A DNA stretch of 64,000 nucleotides, taken from positions 62,001 through 126,000 of the forward strand of contig MNCI01000213.1 in the NCBI GenBank assembly GCA_015680685.1, given 5' to 3'. Below the pieces are notes generated by a model, which was not told the origin of the DNA, did no database searches, and worked only from the letters and a program-made list of their open reading frames with translations. The stretch's first letter is position 1; every line of letters begins with the position of its first letter. Positions 22,078 to 32,631 of the stretch are shown piece after piece. The position numbers were made by a program, and so were the translations under genes. This DNA comes from Gnetum montanum. Lineage: Eukaryota > Streptophyta > Gnetopsida > Gnetales > Gnetaceae.

Positions 22078-23795
22078 TTAGTCGACTATCGCTTGGCCTT
22101 TTGTAGAGAATTGGCCAATGTAATGCAGATCTAATTCTACCGTGATAGCCTTCCAATGAGCTATTTTGCTACTTTCGTATAAGTTATGCATAATGGCCCT
22201 AAGAATATTATTTTTACAGATGATGTTGACTTGGCTACGAAAAAGATAATGCCTACACTTCTTGAGCATAAATACCAATGCTAAGCAGTTACGCTCTACT
22301 TCGTTGTACCTCATTTCATACGCACATAGAGCATGACTCAAGTAGTAGATGGGTACTTCTGACCCATCATCCCTCCTTTGACAGAGTAATGCAGCTAAGG
22401 CTACGTCTGAAGTTGCAAGGTAGATATAAAATGGTTGATCCCTTTGTAGCAGGAAAACTGTTGGCAAGCATTGAAGCTCTTGCTCCAAGCTATCAAACGC
22501 ACATTGACAATCGTCTGTCCATTCAAAATTGACCCCCTTTTTAAGCAAATGTTGCATAGGGTGTNTTGACAATCGTCTGTCCATTCAAAATTGATCCCCT
22601 TTTTAAGCAAATGTTGCATAGGGTGTAACTTGTTGGTTAATCTCGAGATGAACCGCTTGATAAACTGTAACCTCCCCTGTAATTTGCATAATTGCTTAAG
22701 ACTTGTAGGAGGCGTCAGTTCAACAATGGCCTTAAATTTATTAGGATCTACACGTATGCCAGTTTCTGATACCACAAAACCTAACATGCGTCTGATTTTG
22801 ACTCCAAACATGTACTTTTTTGGGTTGAGTCGGAGGTCATATTTAGAGCATCTTTTGAGGACTAACTCCAGATCCTCTGAATGATCTTCTAACTTTAGAG
22901 ACTTAACAGCTATATCATCAACATAATCATTCAGTCTCCCTAGGAGGTAATCGCTAAAGATGTACATCATGGCTCGCTGATATGTCACTTCGGCGTTTTT
23001 TAAGCCAAAAGGCATCATGGTGTAACAAAAAGTTCCCCAGGGCGTCATGAATGTCATTGTTAGCTGGTGCTCTGGGTTGATGTGTATTTGATTGTAGCCT
23101 AAGAAGCCATCCATGAAGGACAAAAGCACGTGTCCAGCGGTTGTATCCACCAATTGATCGATACTCGGCACTGGGAAGTTATCTTTGATTGTAGCTTTGT
23201 TCAAATCCTGGAAGTGTATGCAGATGCATATTCCACCAATATTTTTAGGAACCACTACAATGTTAGATACCCAATCTGAGTAATCAACCGCGCGAATAAA
23301 ACCAGCCTTGTACAGTTTAGTGATTTCATCACATACTGCTAGCATGACTTCTGGCTTGATCTTTCGTGCTTTCTATCTGATGGCTTTGATATGGGGATCT
23401 AGGATTATGTTGTGTTGAATTAATCTTGGGTCTAGTCCCGGCATATCCTCGTATGACCATGCAAACACCGTGATATTATTCTAGAGAACCTTTTTTATGT
23501 CATCATGTGCCTTTTGGTCTAATAGAGAACTAAACTTGAGAGTTTTAGCCTCACCTCTATGCGTAACCACATAGACCTCGTTGAGTGGATCTTCGATTAC
23601 ATCTCCAGCTTCCAGATCTAACGTGCGTGTCGATTGCTCTGGCTAGTCTGGAGATGTTTCTAACGTGGCAATGATTGCGTCATTAAGGGCTAGGTTAGTT
23701 TCTATTAGTGTAGGATCAAGCTATCTAATGATTTCATCGTCTAAACTTGTTAAAACTAGTGGTGCAGATAAAATTTCATCCATCGGTCAATTATC
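22078..23795 (-). pseudogene. Element B reverse transcriptase and first RNase H
   Basis: This is the core of pol, which copies element RNA into DNA in the particle. The minus-strand frame opens at the proposed 3' splice site (23795) and runs through FAWSYEDMPGLDP (about 23475-23435) and the N-terminal RT motif KLYKAGFI. RT motifs follow: DLNKATIKDNFPVPSIDQLV, SFMDGFLGYNQI, TPWGTFCYTMMPFGLKNAEV and the catalytic YVDD box (about 22925). RNase H follows with YLATSDVALAALLCQ and NEVERNCLALVFMLKKCRHY. The apparent break between RT and RNase H is a 61-bp duplication around a single N (22504-22626), almost surely an assembly error; without it the frame is continuous. Real stops before 23400 are TAG or TGA. 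Confidence 0.9.
22504..22626. other. Probable assembly artefact: 61-bp duplication flanking one N
   Basis: Positions 22504-22564 and 22566-22626 are copies of the same 61 bases with one C/T difference, separated by a single N at 22565. This is what a scaffolder leaves when it joins two contigs that overlap. The extra 62 bp shifts the pol frame between RT and RNase H. Confidence 0.85.
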
Positions 23796-24123
23796 CTACA
23801 AAATTGTCAAATACGAGAGTAATTAGAAAGATACTAAGTTTGATGCGATAAGTGTTTAACGAATAACACTTAGTTTAGTGTATAGGATGTGACGTGACAT
23901 TACTGAGCGTAAAGCTAACTGAATTTTAAATTTTGCAAACAACCTGTAATTAATGAGATCTGATTACGAGGAGATAAGATACAGTAGTTTAGGGTCGTTT
24001 CGGACCGTAATGCATGCGATATATGATGCAATTAATGCCTTGATCCTTGGGTTCCAGCTCATACTAAAACCAGCATATGGGCAAGTCTCATTGAAATCGG
24101 GTATCAAGTCGGTTAAATTTTGC

Positions 24124-24130
24124 ATATAAG
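24124..24130 (+). promoter_or_regulatory. Candidate TATA box of the antisense gene
   Basis: The plus strand reads GCATATAAGTAAG about 95 bp upstream of the first ATG (24225). Sequence alone cannot show that it is used. Confidence 0.35.
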
Positions 24131-24224
24131 TAAGCAGTTTTCATTTGGAACAGGTTGTTTGCTATCACGAATTTGAATTCTTAGCTGTTACAAAGAGAAA
24201 GGAGGAGGAGCAGAAGATTGGAGC

Positions 24225-27200
24225 ATGTCATTNGTGAGGGTTTATACACTAGGATTGCGTCTATTGCCGTTGTCAGGGACAAACCTTGTACTGTTGCAAG
24301 GGTTTAGGCAATTTTGGCATGAATAGCTAAGCGTAATCTGTAGATTTTCTGTATTTTAAGCATGCAAATCTAAATCTAGATGTTGATGTGTTTATTATTT
24401 TCTTTGTACAGTATCATGTTAAAACCTGTCTTAATCATCTTGGATATAGTTGGGATTTTATGTTGTATAAACCCAATCATACCTAATGTTCCTCCCCCTT
24501 AGACTTGGTTGCATGGGAGGTCCATATGCCTTCGAAAGGGTGCGCTGGAGTTTTTGTAATTTTTACTGTGTAACTACAACATTATTGTATGGTCACACCT
24601 ATCGGAAGATATTGCTGGCACCATTTTGGAGCACCTGTTAGTGGGTTCTACTTAGGGAATTCTGGCTTTCTTGACAAACGGGGCTATCGACACTGGTCGT
24701 CCCCACGACCGCGAACTTAGCGCCAGAGGGTTGAGGTGCTTAAGTTGGATCTAGGAAATGGCTCAGTTTAGCTGTTACCATGCATACAACACTTTGTTTA
24801 TGGCCCTTCATGTCTTGACCTACTTCCAAAACCTACCAGGCACAGTGTATTATTCAGGGGGGTAAGTGGTTTTATTGGCGGTATTGTCATTATATGTTTA
24901 TTTTCTGAAGTGTAAGATAAACATATGTGGTATGGTATAGGTTTTTTATCCATAAGAACAAATTAGTAGGTGATGGTGATACCTTAACTTGGACTAAAAT
25001 GACAATAAAGGTGTTTACCTCTACTAGCAATGTACGTGCTAGTGTAACGGGGCAAATCGGCTTCGACATTCATGAGTACCCCACTCGTTATGCTGATGCT
25101 TTCAAGAATTGCTAGAATCTTCGGTGGTTACATGATGATTGGACTTTGGATCCTCCCGTTACTGTTGTAGACATGCAGAAGAAACTTCCTCCATTTCCTT
25201 TGCCATTTGGACCTGGTAAAATTGCTGTGTATTTTATTGTTGCATAATGTAATTGTGAATCATGAATGTTACGCGATAGTGTTTTTTGACATGTGTATTG
25301 CATTGTTTAGTCAGGGAATCCCTGGAGATTACCCTTACAATTTCTGGCCATGAGGCGAATACCCTTCTCTTCTGCTATGGCGACATCAAGGAGGCACAAC
25401 GCTGGCTCGACCACGTGGCAGCCCCAGTTGCGCTGGTCAGCAAGCTGTGGGAAGCGAGGCTAATGCATTTATTTTTGGCCATAACCCCTGATGTCCCCGC
25501 TAATGAAATGTTAACCCTAGTCAACTCCTTCAATGAAAGGGCTGAACATTTTTGCACTCGCGTGCATCACGTACATGTAAATTTTGATATTGATGCTCAG
25601 CTCTTTGCAGACCTTTTTGGAGTCCCCTCTGATGGCCTTCTGATAGAGGAAAAGGTGAAGAGGAGCCTCTCTTGTTAGGAGTGGCTGGAGGAGTGGCTAG
25701 GGGCTAAGAAGGAGCCTAAGGGGATCCCTTGTCAGAAGATTCAACTAGAGATCGCCAAGATGATTTATCCTCTATTCCGGGCCCAGGCTTTCCCCAAAAC
25801 ACTCTCGCAGGGGAGGTTCTTTTCCATAGAATACACTTGTATCATGCAGGAGGTTATGGAGGAAGGGACCCAGTTTGACTGGGCAAGCTATTTTGCTAAG
25901 GGATTATGCACTAAGATGATCAGGCTTTGCCAGAAGCTTGATTGCTGTTTCAACATGCATTACGCCTTCTTCATAGCCTGCCTTCGGTGTTTTGCCAAAT
26001 TTTTGGTCATCCAGAGGAATGGGTTCTGGGTGCAGCAAGACCAAGACCAGCTATCCAAACCTTGGATTACCCACATTTTTGGCACTACCCATGGATAGGA
26101 TCCCCTAGAAGAGATTGGCGAGTCTCTGTCTATAACGACAAGGGATTTGGTGGTGTCTCGAGTGTGAGGCCCCGACAGCGTAAACAGGGTGATGCCCATT
26201 GACACTGGCGATGCTTCGTGAGGGAAACGCTTGGCGGCAAAGATTGTAGAGCCTTCAGCTCGGTGTAAAAGGCTTCGCTTAACCAGGGCCCCTATGGATC
26301 CTGGGAGTGGCATAGGTCGAACCATGTAAGTCAAAGTTCAACGGAGTAAACCTCCGCCTAGTAAGTGTAAGAGAAACGTAGTGAAAGTTATTGTATTACG
26401 CAAATTTTATTCAGGATATTTTGAATCATCTAAATGTGTATGTGATATGAACAGTGAGACGTACGGAGCATTTGACCACTGAGACAGGGGTAGTGATATT
26501 AATTCATGGGGAAGGGGCCCCAATTTTGGAAGAAGAGGCCCCAGCTGTTAGGACTAGCGACACACAGACTCTTGTGCGTGAGGAGAGGGAGGAGGCGGGA
26601 ACTGTTGACGCACTCCCCACTGTAATCGACAAAGGTAGTAAGCATATTGAATGTCTTAAGGAGTTTTGTTAATAATTAGGATTTTTAACTAAATTACGCT
26701 ACAGGTGAAGGAGATGCATCCACGTCTACCTCTGTGAGTAGAACATGGAGAGAGTTTCCTAAAAAATTCACCTTCATGGAAGGCGTTGTCAGTGATATGA
26801 TCGAGTGCCTCGAGCGCGTCGATCCTGGAGCTAGTATGTTATACCTGTAGGTTTATTTTATTAGAAAGTGGTAATGTTTTATTTATATTCATAATGTTTG
26901 CTATCAGGAGCTCGCCTTTGATGGGACCCAATGGAGCCCATTGATTTGGACACAGTGGAGCCTCCATCTGACGGGGCGGTCATGCCACGCAACATTTATG
27001 AGGAGATGCGTAAATGTGTGTTACGCTCGAATCGCTCCTTGTGGGAGTGTAAGAGTGTCAATGAAGACCTCTGGAAAAGGTTACAGAGGTCAAAGAGGGA
27101 GAAGGAGTCTCTGGCCAAAGAGGTCAGAGACTTAAAATCGTGATGCGAGTTCCTGCTGGCGCGGGAAATGGGTGAGGAAGACTGACACACAGCTGTGATT

Positions 27201-28035
27201 GACTACTCTCGCTATTGGACCGCAATCAAGAACAGCGTGCAAACCAATCATGATTTGGTGGAGCAGCGGATGCAAATAGAGCTGTTATCTTAGAAAAGCC
27301 AAGACTGGAAGGATTTTTGCGCAAGTGTGCAAGAGTGGGGGTAGAAAGAAAAGGATCACAAACATTTGTATAAGTGAGAAAGTATCGCTTATCGTTAGCA
27401 TTACCGTGATTCTACCATCGAAGCTCAATTCTTATGGGTATTTCTTAATGTCATTGGTGCATCCCAAGCTTTCGAGAAGTTTCAAGAGTAGGTGATAGTA
27501 AGCGCGTCACCGGAAAGAGAAATGAGTCTTCCCGGGGGCAAGACTACTGCTCCTACTTTCTTCCCTGATCTGCCTCGCTAGTGTAGTGTGGAAAAGGAGA
27601 AGGTGAAAGCTGGAGCTGCTCTGGAAAACAGTGTATGGTCTGAACTAACTAAAGACGAGATTATGTAGCACCTATGGATCGGTTTAGAACAGCTCCCCTT
27701 TGCTGTGGAAGCAGGACCATCGTGAGTAATTTTAAGCATTATTGAATCTAAGTTTTCTGATTATGGTGTCAAGTTTTTGCTAATGTATTTTCTGTATATA
27801 GGTATAGGAATTGGAGGGCAAAGGCGAATAGGGTGAGGAATCAGCACAAGAAGAGGAGCGTAATAGCGAAGAGCGTCCTCTTGTGGAGCCAACGTTGGAG
27901 CACGGGCCTCGTGGGGATGGCATTCCTCATGAAGGGATGCCTTCTAGGAAGGAAGGCCCACTTGAGGATGATTTATTAGGCTTGGAGCCTAACCTAAGGG
28001 ATACGGGTGATAGTGGCACTAGGGGGGATGCATAA
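24225..28035 (+). pseudogene. Multi-exon antisense gene inside element B, unrecognised protein
   Basis: A plus-strand gene lies opposite to element B. Proposed exons are 24225-24332, 24412-24861, 24941-25215, 25311-26325, 26455-26634, 26705-26833, 26908-27721 and 27808-28035. Introns have GT-AG ends, with strong donors such as GTAAGT (24862, 26326), GTATGT (26834) and GTGAGT (27722). Junctions 1/2, 3/4, 5/6 and 6/7 keep frame; the other three are off by one base. Exon 4 gives the most coherent protein, with LFADLFGVPSDGLLIEEKV and MQEVMEEGTQFDWASYFAKG. Exon 7 is coiled-coil (KRLQRSKREKESLAKEVRDL) and exon 8 is acidic. The product would be about 1,000 residues. In-frame stops are almost all TAG or TGA. 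It loosely recalls 'putative plant transposon' proteins linked to retroelements; the family is not established. One N lies at 24233. Confidence 0.65.
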
Positions 28036-28621
28036 CTGTAACTTAAGCATGATTTTATTGATTGGAATTGAACAATGGTTATATGAATGTTGAAAAGACT
28101 GGCATTAAGATCTTCTGTATGGTTTAAAATGCTATTTATTTTATTTTTTTGGTTTTATCTCTTTATTTGCAACACGTAAGTGTAGTTGCTAAATATTTTG
28201 AATATGTTACATTGTTCTGAAATAGAATTGCTAGTTTAAGGCCATCGTGGGCCATCATGTAACATTTGCGTAAGATACCAGGGAATTATTTTAAGGACAT
28301 TGTGGGCCATCGCTAGTTTTAGGCCGTTGCGGGCCATCGCTAGTTTTAGGCCGTTGTGGGCCATCGCTAGTTTTAGGCCAACTGTGTAAGTCTGGGAGCG
28401 TAATTGATAACAATGTACATTCTGCGTAATTGCACTAAAATGATCAACAAGCGTAAATAGCGTATATAAAGAAATGTGAATGGCGTAATGAATAGCAAGC
28501 GTAAATATGTATGAATATATTAAAGAAGATTAACAATGCAAACTGCTAAGGGTAAAAGGAAAAATTAGTAAAGACGTGAAAATGCGCATAAATGCCATTT
28601 AGATCAATCACTAATTCGTAA
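28036..28621. repeat. Spacer with GCTAGTTTTAGGCC repeats and GCGTAA words
   Basis: The stretch lies between the stop of the antisense gene and the gag-pro stop. Four or five units of about 33 bp with the core GCTAGTTTTAGGCCGTTGCG lie at 28230-28390, a variant of the UTR repeats. From 28400 to 28520 the words GCGTAA and GCGTAT recur about seven times. Confidence 0.7.
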
Positions 28622-29330
28622 TTATTTCTTGATGGCCCTTACGTTCAGTGATGCGTAAGAGCAGGGAGATTTGTAGTCTGACTCTTCCACACCACCATCC
28701 TAAAATGGCAGGTTGGCCCAGGCTAGACTGTCGTCATTCGTTTCGGTTTGTGCAAGGATTCAGGTATGGGTCTGATCATCCGATGTTTTTATCTCAGAAC
28801 CCCATTCCTCTTCGATATTGTTGACAGTCATGGGGGTGATTTCGTCACCGCGTATTACAACCTCTTCCCCTGCGTAGGGTAGGTGTATGTCCTGATAGAT
28901 TGGTGATGAAACTACCCTCAGTTGGGCTAGCCAGGACCTCCCTAGAATGAAGTTGAACCCGAGCATCTCCTCGAAGACAAGGAATGTAGCATCTGTCGGG
29001 AATTGATCCCCTACCAAAAATTCAATACGCACCATCCCCTTGACCTAAACCTGTGTTCCGTTGAACGACTTTACGCATGTTGTCATTGTGGAACTGATCT
29101 AGTCGACTAGACCCAACCTATCCACAATGGGATAAGGAATGACATTTGTAGCTGCGTCGTTATCCACGTGCACCCTCCGGATTTGATATTGACCAACCCG
29201 GATGGTGATAAACATGGGTTCAGTTGTCACTTGACCTTTCTCAGGATCATCTTTGATGGATTCATCATGAAAGGTCAACAAGGTAGGTTTAGGTCACTCA
29301 GCGTTGGAGGGAAACATGACAGCGTGTATT
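28622..29330 (-). pseudogene. Element B aspartic protease domain, end of gag-pro
   Basis: Minus strand. The catalytic loop is read at about 29140 as RVHVDNDAATNVIPY. Related elements have Gly where the Asp after Asn stands, so the active site is damaged. PIVDRLGLVD follows. Then come VGDQFPTDATFLVFEE and FNFILGRSWLAQLRVV (29010-28920), the standard ILGRPWL motif with Pro replaced by Ser. The frame continues acidic to SLNVRAIKK and a stop at 28622. The element A protease ends at the matching place. A splice donor candidate (28642) lies just before the stop. Confidence 0.85.
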
Positions 29331-32300
29331 GCTTCCTCCTCCACTGGTAAGCTTTCATCCACAGGTATGGATGTCAGCATACGGAACATGGCCTCACGGT
29401 GTTTTTGAGACTTCATGAGAAGGTCATAGAGGCTCAGCATTGTATTTTTTTGTTTCAGAGCCTGTTTGACCTATGTAAACACATCGAAGAGATCCCATTC
29501 TTTACTGGCTTGTTTGTCCCCTTTGTCTTCTTCCATTCGCCCCAAGAGACAGATCTCCCTAAGCAGAACAACATCGGCCAGAGGGTTACTCTTTTTCTTC
29601 CAGAGGGGAGGTGGTTGTGTTTCTGCACCCTTGTCCTGCCCATAAGGCGCAGATGCAGGGACAGAGGCCAAGGGCCTGGGCCTAGCGAAGCCTAGCATCA
29701 TGGTTTTTAGTGGCATTGACTGACGTGTCCCCTTACCTTTGTTTATTAGGTGATGGTTGGTGATTTGTGTTAGAATCTTACCCCTGCATAAAAGGAGCAG
29801 CCGATGATTTCGGCACCCTGAGAATGAAAGGAGCCTTAGGTGTGGGCGCGAACATAGCCACAGATTTACTGTTACTGGGAGGCTGAGTTAAATTTGGAGA
29901 AGGCACCCGAATGATAAAGGGTGGTCTCGAGACACCACTAGCTACCGATGAAAAGTATGTCCCCCTTGGTGAGTTGGTAGGTACATGCAAAACAAAAGGT
30001 TTTTTGGGCAGTACCTTCCTCTCACCATCCGTACTTACCACATTGATTATGTACGGGGCGTTATTTTCATTTAACAGATCCTTGTACACATGCAACACTT
30101 GGTTTTTAGGATGCGTTGGACTACTGCCATCCAATTTGAGTGAACCATCATCAATCATGTGTTGAATATCATCTTTCAACACCCAGCAGTAATCTGTATC
30201 GTCACCACACAACTATGGTAGTCACAAAAATGGTCCAGCATGAAAGACCTCGGAACTGGTGGTTCATTGGGTAGGGCTAAAGAAGGATTCTTCAGCAGTT
30301 CAAAATGACGTCTGTGATGCTTTAGAGCTTCTTTGGATACCTTCTTAGTCTAAATGTATCCTACCCCTAATAATTGTTTCAACAGTTCCAAATGTTTCAC
30401 AGGCAGGGCTATATACTTTAAGCGATCTTTACGCTCAAAGTTTGGTTTTGGCTGAGGGGGCTTTTTAGCGGTAGATGTGTCTTGGCTGGTGCTGCTCGCA
30501 CTAGCTGTGGTCTTAGGTGATGCCATAGGTGCCTTCTTATTTTTGCTCTTAGCGCCTTCAGCCAGCGCAGCGACCGTCATTATTGTTGTTTTACCTTTAT
30601 CCTTGCCTTTGTTGTTAGCATTTTTATAGGCAACATACGCCGGGTCCTTACTAGCCTCTGCAGCATCTTGGATGCTTTTGGTCTGGGCAAAAGCCTGATC
30701 CAAGGAGCTAGGGGAAAGATAATACAGCTTAGAATTGATAAAATCATTGACTACTCCTTTGAATATGGCCAGCAAATGGGCTTCCGCGATCAGCTCACAG
30801 ATTTCATTCAAAGTAGCACTCCACCGCTGTATAAACTTTTGGACTGGTTCAGGTGGGTCTTGTTTCACTCCCATGAGTTTATCTAACGTGACCTCCAGCT
30901 TTAAGTTGTATTTAAAGTGAGTCACGAATTGTGTCAAGAGCTTTTCCAAGGTCAAGATGGAAGAGCGAGGGAGGGCTCGATACCAATCCAAAGCTTTCCC
31001 TGTCAGAGACATAGCAAAGACACTGATGATTGTGTGAGGCCACTACTGTAACAACAAAGATTCAGATCTAAAGGTAACCAAATGAGCATTGGGATCTCCC
31101 TCCCCATTATATTTGGTAAAATGGGGTAAGGACATCCCTGAGGGCAATGACAGCATGGGGACTACTGGACTAATAGGATAATCTTGATAGAAGTCCATGA
31201 TTTGTATAGTGTCTGAGCTAGCGGCCTTAAGGTGTCTAACCTCCTTAGTGAGGGTCTGAATGAGTAAGAAAGCTTGATCTAAGCCTGTTGATGAAGATGT
31301 TTTCATAGAAGGAATAGGGGGTTGAACTGGGAGAGTGGTGCCAGGAAGTGGAAATTGGGGAATGGCTTGACTAGCAGGTGGTGCAGCGGGGATCCTCGCA
31401 GATGAAGCTGCCTGTGAAGACCACCATTCGCCAGGTTGAGCAGAGAGATTAGCCACTGCCAACTATGAGGGATAGGGATAGGGATATTGTGGGACCATCT
31501 GCAGAACATGTGTTGTGGGTGCAGGCAAGGGTTACACACCATATACCGTAGACTGACTTACGGCGGGCTATTGGACAGATGTCTATGGCTGAACAACGAC
31601 TATGATCTGTTGGGTTGGAGGGGGAGGTAGCAACAAATTTTGTACCAGATTTTGCACCAGGTGAGTTGTAGATATGGCATGGGGTTAGATCTGAGGGATG
31701 AAATAGGGCATGGTGGTTGCTGGGACCACTGACGGAATGCTAATTATGCATGGTGACGAGACCGCCCCCATGTTATTTTGGGGTGGTATTTGCACCTGCA
31801 GGACGGATGACTGCGTAGTGACCTGTGGGATGACAGGAATGTGAGCTTAAGTGGTCATGGCTAGATTAAGAGGGGCAACTTCTCCCATGAAAGGAAATAG
31901 GGGATTTATGTACGTATGAGGACTAAGAGTGTGGTATGAATGTTTAGATTGGGCTGCAAATTCATCATCTTCTTCCTCCCCGTTCTGGGGTTTCAGCATA
32001 GAAAAGGTAGCCTGACTCTTAGCCATGACCAATTTTTTTATGATTTCATGGTAATGTTCTATCAAAGAAATGATGTCGTAGGTGGTAGGGATGAAATCTT
32101 GACTCCCTTGGTGGATCATCTCAAAATTTCATTTCTCCTCGATTTTGGCTCAGCTAAGGGCAAGCTTTGCCTAAATCTTGACGCAAATGAAGTTGTATTC
32201 CTTAGGGGTCATGACTGTAAATACAGGGTCTTTGCCCTGTAACCTCAAAAAATGATGTGACGATCCCTGAGGTCCTATAATACCAGAGGCTAGTCTGGTG

Positions 32301-32377
32301 GCGGTGATGGGATTCACAGATGTGGCACCTGAGTCAGTTGTGGTCATTGCGGCTGTGGGTATGTATGCAGAATCCAT
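29331..32377 (-). pseudogene. gag: Element B gag
   Basis: The capsid polyprotein is broken into open stretches at 32377-32171, 32119-31847, 31462-31043, 31012-30350 and 30212-29778 on the minus strand. Translation probably starts at the ATG at 32377, 255 bp inside the 5' LTR. A Pro-rich N-terminal part leads to the retrotransposon-gag core: MSLTGKALDWYRALP (31012), QKFIQRWSATLNEI and AEAHLLAIFKGVVNDFINSK. A Lys/Ser/Thr linker follows. A CCHC-like knuckle (CDYH ... DYCWVLKDDI, about 30210-30165) is split by a one-base shift. The next linker repeats PFVLHVP, PFIIRVP and PFILRVP (30060-29790). The element A gag is a clear homologue along its length. Confidence 0.85.
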
Positions 32378-32631
32378 TGGTCAAACAGATTAATGGCGAC
32401 AAGTGACTAGATCTAAAAAGCGAGGGACAAAGAAGATTGCAATTTAGGCTTTCTACCCTGTAGGATTCCAAAGGAACCATTACAGTGACCGATCTACATT
32501 GCACTATTTTCCGTAAACTTCCCTAGAGGTTTTACGTTTACATTTTTAGAAACGTGGGTATAGATTGCTTACAGGGCTACCCATAAAAAAATACAAAGTG
32601 GAGCCTTGCCCTCCTTCGAGCGCTAGGAAAC
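32378..32631 (-). other. Element B leader with candidate primer binding site
   Basis: The stretch lies between the 5' LTR and the gag ATG. Directly after the LTR end the minus strand reads GTTTCCTAGCGCTCGAAGG. The element A leader has GTTTTTGGTGCTAGAAGGAG at the same place, so the primer site is probably a TGGxGCTAGAAGGAGGGC-like sequence that has mutated here. I cannot name the priming tRNA. Confidence 0.5.

Larger units (their letters stand above)
23796..28642 (-). other. Putative Ogre-type intron between gag-pro and pol of element B
   Basis: On the minus strand, gag-pro reads SLN and then GTAAGG at 28642, a strong 5' splice site, nine codons ahead of its stop at 28622. Pol begins at 23795 right after TTGACAATTTTGTAG, a good 3' splice site with a T-rich tract and a TCTAAT branch-like word. 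Joining 28643 to 23795 keeps gag-pro and pol in the same phase. In Ogre elements an intron at exactly this place joins gag-pro to pol. This intron is 4847 bp and holds a whole opposite-strand gene. Transcript data would be needed to prove splicing. Confidence 0.6.

Noticed and set aside
22401-22500. C-terminal tail of the long open frame that continues past the N in element B pol
   Set aside because: It is read in the wrong frame because of the 62-bp assembly duplication; the true continuation is the RNase H frame ending at 22078.
25942-26202. Second plus-strand frame overlapping exon 4 of the antisense gene
   Set aside because: It is an out-of-phase shadow. The frame used for exon 4 is coherent from 25311 to 26325 and joins exon 3 in phase.
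29399-29716. Overlapping open frames on both strands of about 60-98 residues
   Set aside because: They lie in the low-complexity linker between gag and protease of element B. The plus-strand frame is a shadow, and the minus-strand one is linker without a domain.
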